From the NCBI GenBank assembly GCA_017617715.1, contig JAFZVQ010000059.1, positions 1-43,315 of the forward strand: 43,315 nt of DNA. The letters are read 5' to 3'. Positions 7,377-15,147 of this stretch are shown here, in pieces; position 1 is the stretch's first letter; the number at the start of each line of letters is the position of its first letter. Source of the stretch: Bacteroidales bacterium (GTDB lineage: Bacteria; Bacteroidota; Bacteroidia; Bacteroidales; UBA932). A program made the position numbers and the translations under genes. The notes under the pieces are model-generated. The model saw nothing but the letters and a program-made list of their open reading frames with translations. It was not told the DNA's origin and ran no database searches.

Positions 7377-9266
7377 TCAATTCACTTCCGGTTCAACCTT
7401 GGTACCTATAGGCGCCATGCGGCTGTTGTCGTTGTACCACCACACTCTGTTACCACTGGTCCAATGGTCTGGCAGGACAAGTAAATTAAGATTCGGCGGC
7501 GTTCCGTAGGTATTCAAGACAAAGACAAACACGAACAGATTGTCACGGTTGTAGGTGTTTTTCAGCGTTCCGTTATAAGTAAACGAAGTTGTGGCGCCAT
7601 CGGACGGGATACTGAACGTTTCGTAATCATATAGACCGGAGGTAAACATGATACGCGCGATGTAATCGTGGTTGCCGCCGCCCGACTGGGGATACTGCTG
7701 TATACTCACGTTCCTTTCAACCAGCATCGCTACAATGCAGTAAGATCCGGCCATCGCACCGTATACATCCACGTCAACCTTGATGTTGTCGCCGTCAACC
7801 GTGGAAGCTACGCCGATAGAGGTAACGGGCCGGTAATAATCGTTGGTGTTGGAAATGGCAGACCTGATATCGGTCAGCATCTTTTCTGCGTCGCTTATAT
7901 TGTTCAGTATCTTTGTGCGTCCGTCGATAAAGCCATTGGGATGCGCGCTAACAGAGTAACATCCGCTCAAAACTGTGGGGAATGAGTAGAGCTTGCTGTC
8001 TTTCGCATGGATTACCGCATAGTTGAAAGAGTCGCCCATTTCCGTTTTTATAGCCTCGAAGGCATTAGTCATAGAGAAACTCTTTTGACAGGTCGTGGAT
8101 GTGAAAATGACGCCGGAATTATGCCTGACGGGGATAACAGCCCTTGAGCAGGCGGCCTGAGTGACGGTGAAAGTCTCGGTCTGGCCGTCAGAGGAGAAGG
8201 AAATGGTACCATTGCGCTCCGCCCCGTAATTAGCCTTTACAAGGAAAGTGTAAGTGCGGCCGAATTTGGTGTCGCCCTTGGAGTCGGAAAGGACAAGCCA
8301 ATCGCAGTCGGGCGTAACGTTGATGTCCGAGAAAGAAGTGGCGACGACATCGAAGGATTCGGCGTAATCCGAAGCATTGATACTCGTTGACGAAATGGAG
8401 AGCGCGTTATCCTCCCACTCAAGGCCTTTGTCTGCCTCCATGAGGGTGCGGAAGCATGCACGCTTGATTTCTACCTGCTTGTCTATCTTACGGCGGAGGA
8501 TTTTTCCGTCGGAGCGCTCGAACAGCAAATCGAAGCCTTCATAGGTGTGGGGGAGCATGACGAAATAATAGTCCGCCCCTGTTTCGAAGGTGCCGCCATC
8601 GGCCGGGACTAAATCTATGATAGATTCCTCCGGTTTATTCTGGCTGTTCCAGTAAGCGATTATTTTGCCGGCGCGGGAATCATAATCCAAACTGACTATT
8701 CCGGCGAGGCGGTCGTCATTGTAAGCCTTGACATAGGCTTTGGTGACGCCAGGGGTGGTCAGGGAGAATTTTATGCCTCCCAGAGGATGGTTGAACACCA
8801 GTTCGTCGGTCGTGGTTGTGGCAGCGGCTATGTAGAGTTTGTCCGGGAATGTACCGGCCACCGCAGTTTGGTGGAACGGCAGCACGGCACTTCCGCTGAA
8901 CTCATAATAGCTGTCCATTATGATATTTTCTTCATCGTAGGGATAAATAGCCCAAATCTGTGAGTACTCGGAATCCGGCATTATACCACGGAACTCTGCG
9001 GAAGCCGCAGGCTCATTATTGGTGGACACAAACTTGTTTCCGCCTTTTACCCACGATCCGGAACCGGTCTTTCTCACTACGCTGATAGCTTCTCCCGGCG
9101 ACCAGAACACCTTGCCGTCCGCCTGGCGGACAGTCTTTGAGGCATCGTCGCTGCAAACGGCACGCAGGATTACTTCCTCTCCATCGGGGGTCACGGAAAA
9201 CTCTGGTTTATCGACACTGCAGGCACACGCCACAAGCACAAGTGCAAAAATGTATAATTTTTTCAT
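7377..9266 (-). CDS. multidomain lipoprotein: fimbrillin-like module, BACON, Omp28-like C-terminus
   Basis: The product has 629 residues. It has a lipoprotein signal (MKKLYIFALVLVACAC). Residues about 30-285 form a fimbrillin-like module: K-T near 44, W-S-P-G-E, Y-P-Y, a P-x2-Q-T-A segment and a G-G-I-K-F strand. The same module begins the proteins at 10896 and 27189. A BACON domain follows at about 300-375 (C-D-W-L-V-L then F-T-V-T-Q). The last 240 residues resemble the Omp28-related outer membrane family by the pattern of an A-M-L-V-E-R strand, Y-P-Q, N-H-D-Y-I-A-R and a late F-V-F-V-F-V-L-N strand. The thioredoxin-like CxxC usual in that family is not visible. A 44-codon ORF ends 12 nt upstream. 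The Omp28 link is tentative. Confidence 0.8.
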   Translation of the reverse strand: MKKLYIFALVLVACACSVDKPEFSVTPDGEEVILRAVCSDDASKTVRQADGKVFWSPGEAISVVRKTGSGSWVKGGNKFVSTNNEPAASAEFRGIMPDSEYSQIWAIYPYDEENIIMDSYYEFSGSAVLPFHQTAVAGTFPDKLYIAAATTTTDELVFNHPLGGIKFSLTTPGVTKAYVKAYNDDRLAGIVSLDYDSRAGKIIAYWNSQNKPEESIIDLVPADGGTFETGADYYFVMLPHTYEGFDLLFERSDGKILRRKIDKQVEIKRACFRTLMEADKGLEWEDNALSISSTSINASDYAESFDVVATSFSDINVTPDCDWLVLSDSKGDTKFGRTYTFLVKANYGAERNGTISFSSDGQTETFTVTQAACSRAVIPVRHNSGVIFTSTTCQKSFSMTNAFEAIKTEMGDSFNYAVIHAKDSKLYSFPTVLSGCYSVSAHPNGFIDGRTKILNNISDAEKMLTDIRSAISNTNDYYRPVTSIGVASTVDGDNIKVDVDVYGAMAGSYCIVAMLVERNVSIQQYPQSGGGNHDYIARIMFTSGLYDYETFSIPSDGATTSFTYNGTLKNTYNRDNLFVFVFVLNTYGTPPNLNLLVLPDHWTSGNRVWWYNDNSRMAPIGTKVEPEVN

Positions 9267-9278
9267 CGTCCGGTCCTC

Positions 9279-9413
9279 CTAGAAAATCAGTTCATCATAA
9301 GTATCCTCGAGGCTTCCCGGGATGCCTGTGCTCTGGCACAGCAAAAAAACCGGCAATAATTCTTCTGACGAAAAATCCGGCTTGTCGTAAGGCATTTTCA
9401 TTGTATGATTCAT
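9279..9413 (-). CDS. small ORF (44 aa) of the Y-x2-P-x11-[IL]-L-C-x-S group
   Basis: This short gene starts at ATG 9413 (alternatives ATG 9401 or 9395) and ends with TAG at 9279-9281, 12 nt before the downstream lipoprotein ATG. The peptide contains Y-D-K-P and, exactly 11 residues later, L-L-C-Q-S, and ends in an acidic and hydrophobic tail. The same residues at the same spacing occur in the small ORFs at 10739 and 27051, each also directly ahead of a lipoprotein with the shared fimbrillin-like module. There is no signal peptide or membrane segment. A candidate promoter box (TATCTTTG, minus) lies at 9421-9428, which would put the transcript start close to this ATG and may favour 9401 as the true start. 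Function unknown. Confidence 0.65.
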   Translation of the reverse strand: MNHTMKMPYDKPDFSSEELLPVFLLCQSTGIPGSLEDTYDELIF

Positions 9414-9420
9414 CTCAGGA

Positions 9421-9428
9421 CAAAGATA
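9421..9428 (-). promoter_or_regulatory. candidate -7 box for the 9413-2729 operon
   Basis: Read on the minus strand this is TATCTTTG, a perfect TAnnTTTG Bacteroidetes -7 element. No good -33 TTTG is visible at the usual distance. It faces away from the pgk promoter region, so the 67-bp gap appears to carry divergent promoters. Confidence 0.45.
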
Positions 9429-9441
9429 TGGATATTTTTGC

Positions 9442-9449
9442 TAAATTTG
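9442..9449 (+). promoter_or_regulatory. candidate -7 box for pgk
   Basis: TAAATTTG matches TAnnTTTG and lies 31 bases before the pgk ATG. A second match (TATTTTTG) sits at 9433-9440. No convincing -33 element was found for either. Confidence 0.45.
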
Positions 9450-9480
9450 CGCCGGAAAAAAGATAAACCTATTATATATT

Positions 9481-10734
9481 ATGCAACAGCACATTGATTC
9501 CTACGATTTCACCGGCAAAAAGGCGATCGTACGCGTGGACTTCAACGTCCCCCTCAACGAGAATTTCGAAATCACCGACGACACCCGCATCCGTGCGGCA
9601 ATGCCCACCCTCAAGAAGGTGCTCGCAGGCGGTGGTGCCCTCATAATCATGTCCCACCTCGGACGTCCGAAGGGAGTGGCCGACAAGTTCTCCCTCCGCC
9701 ACATTCTCGCCCACGTGTCCGAATGCCTCGGAGTGCCCGTGAAGTTCGCCCCTGACTGCCAGAAGGCACAGGCCGAAGTCGCGGCCCTGAAGCCCGGCGA
9801 GGCCCTCCTGCTCGAGAACCTCCGCTTCTACGCCGAGGAGGAAGGCAAGCCCCGCGGACTCGCCGAAGATGCCTCCGACGAGGAAAAGAAGGCCGCGAAG
9901 GCTGCCGTCAAGGCTTCCCAGAAGGAGTTCGTCAAGACCCTCGCCTCCTACGCCGACTGCTACATCAACGACGCTTTCGGCACCGCCCACCGCGCCCACG
10001 CCTCCACCGCCCTCATCGCCGACTACTTCCCTGAGGACAAGATGTTCGGCTACCTGATGGAAGGCGAAATCAAGGCTATCGACAACGTGCTCAAGAACGC
10101 CCAGCACCCCTTCACCGCTATCATCGGCGGCAGCAAGGTGTCCAGCAAGCTCGCAGTGCTCGAGAACATGCTCGAGAAAGTGGACAACCTCATCATCGGC
10201 GGCGGCATGGGCTACACCTTCATCAAGGCCGAAGGCGGCAAGATCGGCAACTCCCTGCATGAGGACGAGCTCATCCCCCAGGCACAAGAAATCATGGCAA
10301 AGGCAAAGGAGAAAGGCGTCAACATCTACCTTTCCGTCCAGACCCTCGTGGCCGACGACTTCAGCGCCGACGCCCACACCCAGATCGTTCCGTCCCATGA
10401 GATTCCCGAGGGCTGGGAAGGCGTCGATGCCGGTCCCGCTTCCCTCGAGCGCTGGGGCAAGGTGATCCTCGACTCCAAGACCGTCCTCTGGAACGGCCCC
10501 GTGGGAGTGTTTGAAATCGCTCCTTTCGCAGGCGGCACCCTCAAGATCGCCGAATTCCTCGCCAAGGCCACCGAAAAGGGCGCCTACACCCTCGTGGGCG
10601 GCGGTGACTCCGTCGCAGCCGTGACCCAGATGGGCTTCGCAAAGAAGGTCAGCTACGTGAGCACCGGCGGCGGCGCCATGCTCGAAGCCCTCGAAGGCAA
10701 AGAACTCCCCGGTATCGCAGCAATCAACAAATAA
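9481..10734 (+). CDS. pgk: phosphoglycerate kinase
   Basis: The product is a 417-residue cytosolic glycolytic enzyme that transfers phosphate from 1,3-bisphosphoglycerate to ADP. Diagnostic motifs are all present: V-D-F-N-V-P-L-N near residue 20, S-H-L-G-R-P-K-G near 60, I-G-G-S-K-V-S-S-K in the middle, G-G-G-D-S near 375, and the C-terminal S-T-G-G-G-A-M-L-E signature. Length is normal for the bacterial enzyme. Codon use is strongly biased, as expected for a highly expressed gene, and this bias also creates long non-coding open frames on the opposite strand. The gene is divergent from the lipoprotein operon. The next small ORF starts 4 nt after its stop, so a pgk transcript may read into the micropeptide and lipoprotein genes. 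Confidence 0.98.
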   Translation: MQQHIDSYDFTGKKAIVRVDFNVPLNENFEITDDTRIRAAMPTLKKVLAGGGALIIMSHLGRPKGVADKFSLRHILAHVSECLGVPVKFAPDCQKAQAEVAALKPGEALLLENLRFYAEEEGKPRGLAEDASDEEKKAAKAAVKASQKEFVKTLASYADCYINDAFGTAHRAHASTALIADYFPEDKMFGYLMEGEIKAIDNVLKNAQHPFTAIIGGSKVSSKLAVLENMLEKVDNLIIGGGMGYTFIKAEGGKIGNSLHEDELIPQAQEIMAKAKEKGVNIYLSVQTLVADDFSADAHTQIVPSHEIPEGWEGVDAGPASLERWGKVILDSKTVLWNGPVGVFEIAPFAGGTLKIAEFLAKATEKGAYTLVGGGDSVAAVTQMGFAKKVSYVSTGGGAMLEALEGKELPGIAAINK

Positions 10735-10738
10735 TACC

Positions 10739-10882
10739 ATGATAAAAAAGACAATGCGCTACAGCGCACCTGAATCGGAAGTCCTCGTAATAGGGTTCGG
10801 GGACATTCTGTGCCAAAGCCCGCAAAACGGCGAAGACATCAATGACCCTGTCAACTGGTCCGGTCGCGATGGCTGGAGTTAA
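10739..10882 (+). CDS. small ORF (47 aa) of the Y-x2-P-x11-[IL]-L-C-x-S group
   Basis: ATG at 10739-10741, TAA at 10880-10882, 47 codons. The peptide has a basic start (MIKKTMR), then Y-S-A-P, 11 residues, I-L-C-Q-S, and a polar tail rich in Gly, Asp, Asn and Trp. It lies 4 nt after pgk and ends 13 nt before the preferred ATG of the large lipoprotein (1 nt before an alternative ATG at 10884), an arrangement suited to translational coupling. The same motif and layout recur at 9413-9279 and 27051-27182. No signal peptide is visible; the hydrophobic stretch before the Cys is too short and interrupted for a lipobox. I do not know a named family or function for it. Confidence 0.75.
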   Translation: MIKKTMRYSAPESEVLVIGFGDILCQSPQNGEDINDPVNWSGRDGWS

Positions 10883-10895
10883 TATGGACACGACC

Positions 10896-13529
10896 ATGAA
10901 AAAGATCAGCATCATCGCATTGCTCGCCATGGCAGCCATGGCCGCATTCTCCTGCAAGCAGGAAGCCGCAATCGAAGAGGCCACTGCCACCAAGGTGGTG
11001 ACCGCCTTCACCGACCAGGACGTCACCCCCGACACCAAGACCACCCTCAGCGGTGTCACGGTGCTCTGGTGCTCTACCGACGAGGTGGTGGCCAGCGACG
11101 GCAACAACAACCTCTACACTTCCACCGGCACCACGGTCAACGAGTCCGGCAAGAAGGCTGAATTCACCTTCAGAGGCTTCCCCGCCACGGCCGGCATCGG
11201 CATCCTGGCCTATCCCGCCGCTTCAGTGACCGCGATCGACGACAAGGCTATGGTCGTCAGCGCCTCCATTCCCACCGTCCAGACCGCAAAGGCCGACAGT
11301 TTCGCCGAAGGCGCCAACCTCTCAGTAGCCACAGGTGATGTCGAGACGCCCATATTCAGGAATGCCGGCGGCCTGCTCAGCCTCAAGATCAAGAACGACA
11401 ACATCAAGTCCGTGAAGCTTGTCGCCAACGAGCCCATGACCGGCGGCACCGCCCAGGTGTCCGCTGTGGCCCCCTACGGCACGCAAGTGTCCGGCGGCGA
11501 GTGCGAAGTCGAGCTGGCCGGCGGCCTCAGGAACGGCGTGACCTACTACGCAGTAGTGTATCCCGGCACCTACACCGGCCTGACCATATTCATCAACGAC
11601 AACGACGGCCGCACCGCCACCTACACCAACCCCAACGCCCTCACCGTGGAGCGCAACGCCAACCTCTTCATCGCCGAACTGACCGTTCCCGACAGCAAGT
11701 GGGAGAAGGTTGAAAAGGGCGACACATGGGCGTACACCTTCACCAGCAAAGCCATCACCGCCACCGGCGACGTAGTGCTTTCCGGCACCACCGACCAGAC
11801 CTGGACAGTGGCCGGCGACGGCGACTACTTCGGCTATGACGGCACCAAGGGCCAGCAGCTCGGCTCCGGCAGCGCTCCGTTCACCACCCTGTCGCTCAGC
11901 ACCAACTTCGGCAAGACCTTCGGCGTCACCGACGTGATCCTGAACACCTCCGGCGCTTCCAGCATCGCAGCCACCCTGTCCGTCTCCGTTGGCGGCACCG
12001 ACTTCGTGTATGACGGAGATCCCACGGCGCCCGTGACATCCGTCGCCCTGACCAACGTCGCCACCGAATACAGGTTCGTGGCAGCCGACGGCGGCCTCCA
12101 CACCGGCGACATCGTGGTCTCGTACGAGCAGACCTCATCCAAGGCCATCTACTTGAAGAGCATCACCGTGAACCCCGACACCCGCGAGCAGGTTGCGACT
12201 CCTACGTTCACCCCTGGAGCAGGCGTGGTCAGCGCCGGCACCGTGGTGACCATTTCCACCACCACCTCAGGTGCGACCATCTACTACACCACCGACGGCT
12301 CCACCCCGACAGCGAACAGCACCTCCGGCACCAGCGTCACCGTAAGCGACGGCATGACCATCAAGGCCTTCGCGGTCAAGGACGGCATGCGTGATTCCGA
12401 AGTCGCGAGCGCGACCTACACCGTGGGCACGTCCAACGGCGACGGCACCTTCGAGCACCCGTTCAACATCGCCGGCGCCAAGGGTTACATCGACAGCGGC
12501 AAGACCGATGCGGTGTACGTGGCCGGCATCGTCTCGAGCATAGTGAAGCAGTACAACGCCGAATTCGGCAACGCCCAGTTCTGGATTTCCGACGACGGCA
12601 AGACCGACGATTTCGAGGCCTACAACGCCTACTTCCTCGGCAACAAGTCCTGGACCACGGCCAACAACGTGATCAAGGTCGGCGACGCCGTGGTTCTCTA
12701 CGGCAAGCTCACCAAGTACAACACCACCTACGAGACGTCCAACAAGAACGCCTATCTCTACTCCCTGAACGGATCCACTGTCGATGACGTTCCGGTGGTC
12801 ACGAAGACCGACATCACCGGCGTGTCCGCCGACGGAGTGTCGAACCAGACTACCACCGTGACCATTGATGGCGGCACCGGCTGGACCGCATCCGTCGCCG
12901 CCGACGGCACCGTCGTGACCGCCGCCTCCATCTCCGGCACCACGATCACCTATTCGGTGGCGCAGAACACCGGCTCCGCCCGTTCCGGCGCCATCACCTT
13001 GACGCTCACCAACAACGCCGATGCCACGCGAGTCCTGACCGAAACTATCACCGTGTCCCAGCTTGGCTCCGGCTCCGCCGCCCACGCGTACGTCAAGGTG
13101 ACGGACACCAAGGATATCACCGACGGTGATTACCTGATAGTCAACGAGACTGCCGGTGTGGCATTCAACGGAGAATTGTCGAGCTTCGACTCGGCCGGAA
13201 ACGTGATTTCCGTCAAGATTTCTTCCGGAAGCATCGAGGCCACCGACGCCGTGAATAAAGCCAGGTTCACCATCAACAGCATGTCTGGCGGCTATTCTAT
13301 TTGCGGCACCAGCGGCAAGTACATCGGAGTGGATGGCTATAGCAATGGCCTGAAGACCAAGAATGACGCAGTTGCTAATGCCATATCCATAAGCTCAGGC
13401 AACGTTCTCATCTCCATCACCTTCTCCGAAGGCACGATGACGCTGAAGTACAACAAGTCCAGCGACCAGAACCGCTTCCGCTACTACAAGTCCGGCCAGC
13501 AGAACATCCAGCTCTACAAGTACCAGTAG
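10896..13529 (+). CDS. multidomain lipoprotein: fimbrillin-like module, CHB_HEX_C-like, OB-fold-like, BACON-like
   Basis: The product has 877 residues from the ATG at 10896, which gives a clean lipoprotein signal (MKKISIIALLAMAAMAAFSC, Cys20). In-frame ATGs at 10842 and 10884 would only add an untypical leader. Domains in order: a fimbrillin-like module at about 30-260 (K-T-T, V-L-W, Y-P-A, V-Q-T-A-K-A-D-S-F-A, G-G-L-L-S-L-K-I); an insert of beta structure; a chitobiase/hexosaminidase C-terminal-like repeat (Y-Y-T-T-D-G-S-T-P-T); an OB-fold-like domain (V-A-G-I-V-S-S-I, later G-K-L-T-K-Y); a BACON-like domain (G-W-T-A-S-V, then I-T-V-S-Q-L-G-S); and a final beta-rich domain with G-K-Y-I-G-V. 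No catalytic motif was seen, so adhesion or ligand binding at the surface is likely. Confidence 0.85.
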   Translation: MKKISIIALLAMAAMAAFSCKQEAAIEEATATKVVTAFTDQDVTPDTKTTLSGVTVLWCSTDEVVASDGNNNLYTSTGTTVNESGKKAEFTFRGFPATAGIGILAYPAASVTAIDDKAMVVSASIPTVQTAKADSFAEGANLSVATGDVETPIFRNAGGLLSLKIKNDNIKSVKLVANEPMTGGTAQVSAVAPYGTQVSGGECEVELAGGLRNGVTYYAVVYPGTYTGLTIFINDNDGRTATYTNPNALTVERNANLFIAELTVPDSKWEKVEKGDTWAYTFTSKAITATGDVVLSGTTDQTWTVAGDGDYFGYDGTKGQQLGSGSAPFTTLSLSTNFGKTFGVTDVILNTSGASSIAATLSVSVGGTDFVYDGDPTAPVTSVALTNVATEYRFVAADGGLHTGDIVVSYEQTSSKAIYLKSITVNPDTREQVATPTFTPGAGVVSAGTVVTISTTTSGATIYYTTDGSTPTANSTSGTSVTVSDGMTIKAFAVKDGMRDSEVASATYTVGTSNGDGTFEHPFNIAGAKGYIDSGKTDAVYVAGIVSSIVKQYNAEFGNAQFWISDDGKTDDFEAYNAYFLGNKSWTTANNVIKVGDAVVLYGKLTKYNTTYETSNKNAYLYSLNGSTVDDVPVVTKTDITGVSADGVSNQTTTVTIDGGTGWTASVAADGTVVTAASISGTTITYSVAQNTGSARSGAITLTLTNNADATRVLTETITVSQLGSGSAAHAYVKVTDTKDITDGDYLIVNETAGVAFNGELSSFDSAGNVISVKISSGSIEATDAVNKARFTINSMSGGYSICGTSGKYIGVDGYSNGLKTKNDAVANAISISSGNVLISITFSEGTMTLKYNKSSDQNRFRYYKSGQQNIQLYKYQ

Positions 13530-13552
13530 CAGCAAGGTCCTCCAGCCTGTAA

Positions 13553-13591
13553 AAGTCCGTGAGTCTTTTCCGCCTCACGGACTTTTTTTTT
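13553..13591 (+). terminator. intrinsic terminator after the 10896 lipoprotein gene
   Basis: AAGTCCGTGAG (13553-13563) pairs perfectly with CTCACGGACTT (13574-13584) around a 10-nt loop and is followed by a run of T to 13591. It closes the pgk-side transcript 24 nt after the stop codon. Confidence 0.92.
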
Positions 13592-13632
13592 GTCATTCTG
13601 AGCGAAGCGAAGAATCTTACAGCGAAGAATCT
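13591..13632 (+). repeat. interspersed repeat, copy 3, with an extra half unit
   Basis: TGTCATTCTGAGCGAAGCGA and the following AGAATCT form one full reverse copy. A second AGCGAAGAATCT half unit follows directly. The repeat starts on the last T of the terminator, so insertion or growth occurred exactly downstream of a transcription end. Confidence 0.8.
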
Positions 13633-13642
13633 CTCCCTCGTC

Positions 13643-13663
13643 ATGCCCGACCTGGTCGGGCAT
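13643..13663 (+). repeat. perfect hairpin ATGCCCGAC-ctg-GTCGGGCAT
   Basis: A 9-bp perfect stem with a 3-nt loop. A diverged form of the same sequence occurs at the far end of the Rpn leader copy near 2563-2580, so it marks or lies beside the outer boundary of the duplicated Rpn unit. Confidence 0.75.
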
Positions 13664-13817
13664 CTCCCTTCTCCGACAGCGACGTGAATGCCGCACCCCA
13701 TTTGTTCACGTCGCAAGCGGTTTTTCGCTCATGAAGGCCTTAAAAGGGCTGTGTCGTGAACAGACAGCCCGAGCCGTTCACGTCGCACCTCAAAAATGAG
13801 ATAAAAAGAATTCTGAA
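13648..13817 (+). repeat. structured 5' leader of the Rpn nuclease unit, duplicated at 2411-2578
   Basis: This stretch is repeated in inverted orientation at 2411-2578. It holds two inverted pairs: GACGTGAA (13681-13688) with TTCACGTC (13705-13712), and a GTGAAC...GTTCAC pair around 13756-13790. The region has no ORF of its own. Its conservation with the gene points to a functional leader or a terminal structure of a mobile unit. Confidence 0.75.
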
Positions 13818-13879
13818 TGCGATTCTTTCGAAAGATACTTTTTACCTCCTTTAAAAATTCACAAAATCTGCATCCTGCT

Positions 13880-13911
13880 ATTGCCCGAGCCGATTTCTTT
13901 TCATAGTTTTG
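13880..13911 (+). promoter_or_regulatory. candidate promoter of the Rpn-family gene
   Basis: ATTG (13880-13883), a 20-nt spacer, then TAGTTTTG (13904-13911), which fits TAnnTTTG. The start codon follows 25 nt downstream of the -7 box. This places the conserved leader at 13648-13817 upstream of the transcript rather than inside it. Confidence 0.6.
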
Positions 13912-13936
13912 CAGAAAACACATAAACAGTTTTACT

Positions 13937-14884
13937 ATGGAAAACAACAATCTTACTCCAGAGCAATTCGCTCAGTACGAAGCCATCGTCAATGAGTACG
14001 ACCGCTATCGCAAACTCTCCCAGGAGGAGAAAGAAGACCTCATCATCCGTATCGCCACCAGCACCTACATCGACCTGTTGAGTGACTGGGCATTCAAACA
14101 TGTCTTCGGGCATAACGAGAAAAACCTTATGCTGCTGCTCAATGACATTCTCCCTGAAGAGATTGTCCATATTGAATACGACACCAATGAAATCGACATG
14201 TGGAAGGGGGATGACAAGAAGGTCATCATGGACGTCCTGTGCCACACGAAGGATGGCAGGAAGATTATCGTCGAGATGCAGCGCGGGGACAAGGCATTCA
14301 TCCGGAACAGGCTCCTATACTACTCTGCTGCGATGATTCACACTCAACTGTCAACGGGTGATTCTTATGGAAAACTGAAGCCGGTATATGTGATCTGCTT
14401 CATGAACTTCCGCACCAGACATGAAAAGGACAAACTGATTTATCGTTTTGGAAGCCGTGAAGAAGAGGGAGAACTGTATAACAATATTCAGAACATATTC
14501 ATGTGCGAGCTGCCTCGTTTTGCAGGAGAGTCGGGGAAAGCGAAAACACCTGTCGAAGTATGGTTTGATATTCTGCAAAATATGAGTAATTTTGCCACAA
14601 GACCGGAGTCGTATGGCAAGAAGTATGATTCGATATTCGAGTCCAGCCTTCAGTCTCCGATACCTGAAAAAGAAAAGCTACAATACTTTCGCTCTATGTT
14701 CGACGACGATATACGTTCATACCTCACCGATGAGGACCGTCAGGAAATCTTCGCCAAGGGGGTTGAAGAGGGGAAAACTGAAAGGTCTGCAGAGATGGCC
14801 AAGGCGCTTAAAGAGCTTGGTGATCCCGATGACAAGATTGCTCAAGTTTCCGGATTAAGCCTTGAGGAGATTTCGGCTCTCTAG
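13937..14884 (+). CDS. Rpn-family recombination-promoting nuclease / PDDEXK_2 putative transposase
   Basis: The product is a 315-residue cytosolic protein. The N-terminal third contains D-W-A-F-K-H-V-F-G, followed by the nuclease core V-I-M-D-V-L-C-H-T-K-D-G-R-K-I-I-V-E-M-Q, in which the Asp and the E-x-Q form the PD-(D/E)XK active site. These features place it in the PDDEXK_2 (PF12784) Rpn group, whose studied members promote RecA-independent recombination. The C-terminus is a charged helix with an F-A-K-G-V-E-E-G-K motif usual in this group. The active-site residues look intact and the frame is unbroken. A deleted inverted copy lies at 2331-2578. Read-through into the convergent fimbrial operon would be limited only by the hairpins at 15075-15141. 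Confidence 0.92.
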   Translation: MENNNLTPEQFAQYEAIVNEYDRYRKLSQEEKEDLIIRIATSTYIDLLSDWAFKHVFGHNEKNLMLLLNDILPEEIVHIEYDTNEIDMWKGDDKKVIMDVLCHTKDGRKIIVEMQRGDKAFIRNRLLYYSAAMIHTQLSTGDSYGKLKPVYVICFMNFRTRHEKDKLIYRFGSREEEGELYNNIQNIFMCELPRFAGESGKAKTPVEVWFDILQNMSNFATRPESYGKKYDSIFESSLQSPIPEKEKLQYFRSMFDDDIRSYLTDEDRQEIFAKGVEEGKTERSAEMAKALKELGDPDDKIAQVSGLSLEEISAL

Positions 14885-15074
14885 CCCACATTGCAGCGAG
14901 TAGCGCGCTAACCGCCTGATTTTGAAGGTGGGTGTTTTTCGGGAGGTTGCTCCCGGAGCCACACAGATTTTATCGAACAGACCGGATGCGGGGTTATGCC
15001 GAGGGTCTCCTGGATTATCCAAGAGGCCCTCTGCGGTAATCTCGGGGCCATCCGGGAGCGGATGCAGTGAAAGC

Positions 15075-15089
15075 CCTCCAGTTTGGAGG
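15075..15089 (+). repeat. small hairpin CCTCC-AGTTT-GGAGG
   Basis: A 5-bp stem with a 5-nt loop between the convergent Rpn and fimbrial genes. It closely resembles the hairpin 50 bp further on, with GGGAGCGAATTCGG between them. The pair may act as a bidirectional transcription end, but neither has a proper T-run. Confidence 0.55.
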
Positions 15090-15124
15090 AAAAAGTTGCC
15101 ATTCGGGAGCGAATTCGGTGAGAA

Positions 15125-15141
15125 CCCTCCCGTTTGGAGGG
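15125..15141 (+). repeat. small hairpin CCCTCC-CGTTT-GGAGGG
   Basis: A 6-bp stem with a 5-nt loop, 7 bases beyond the stop codon of the DUF4906 gene. It is a candidate weak terminator for the fimbrial operon, lacking a T-run. The rest of 14885-15147 holds GGGAGC motifs and no gene. Confidence 0.5.
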
Positions 15142-15147
15142 CAGGGG

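Noticed and set aside
9472-10740. Open frame of 422 codons on the minus strand opposite pgk
   Set aside because: It mirrors pgk codon for codon, has the skewed Gly/Val/His/Leu composition of an antisense shadow, and matches no known motif, whereas pgk is certain.
10739-10882. Micropeptides as lipoproteins because of the L-C motif
   Set aside because: There is no basic start followed by a long hydrophobic core; the residues before the Cys include Asp, Pro, Ser, Arg or Thr in different copies.
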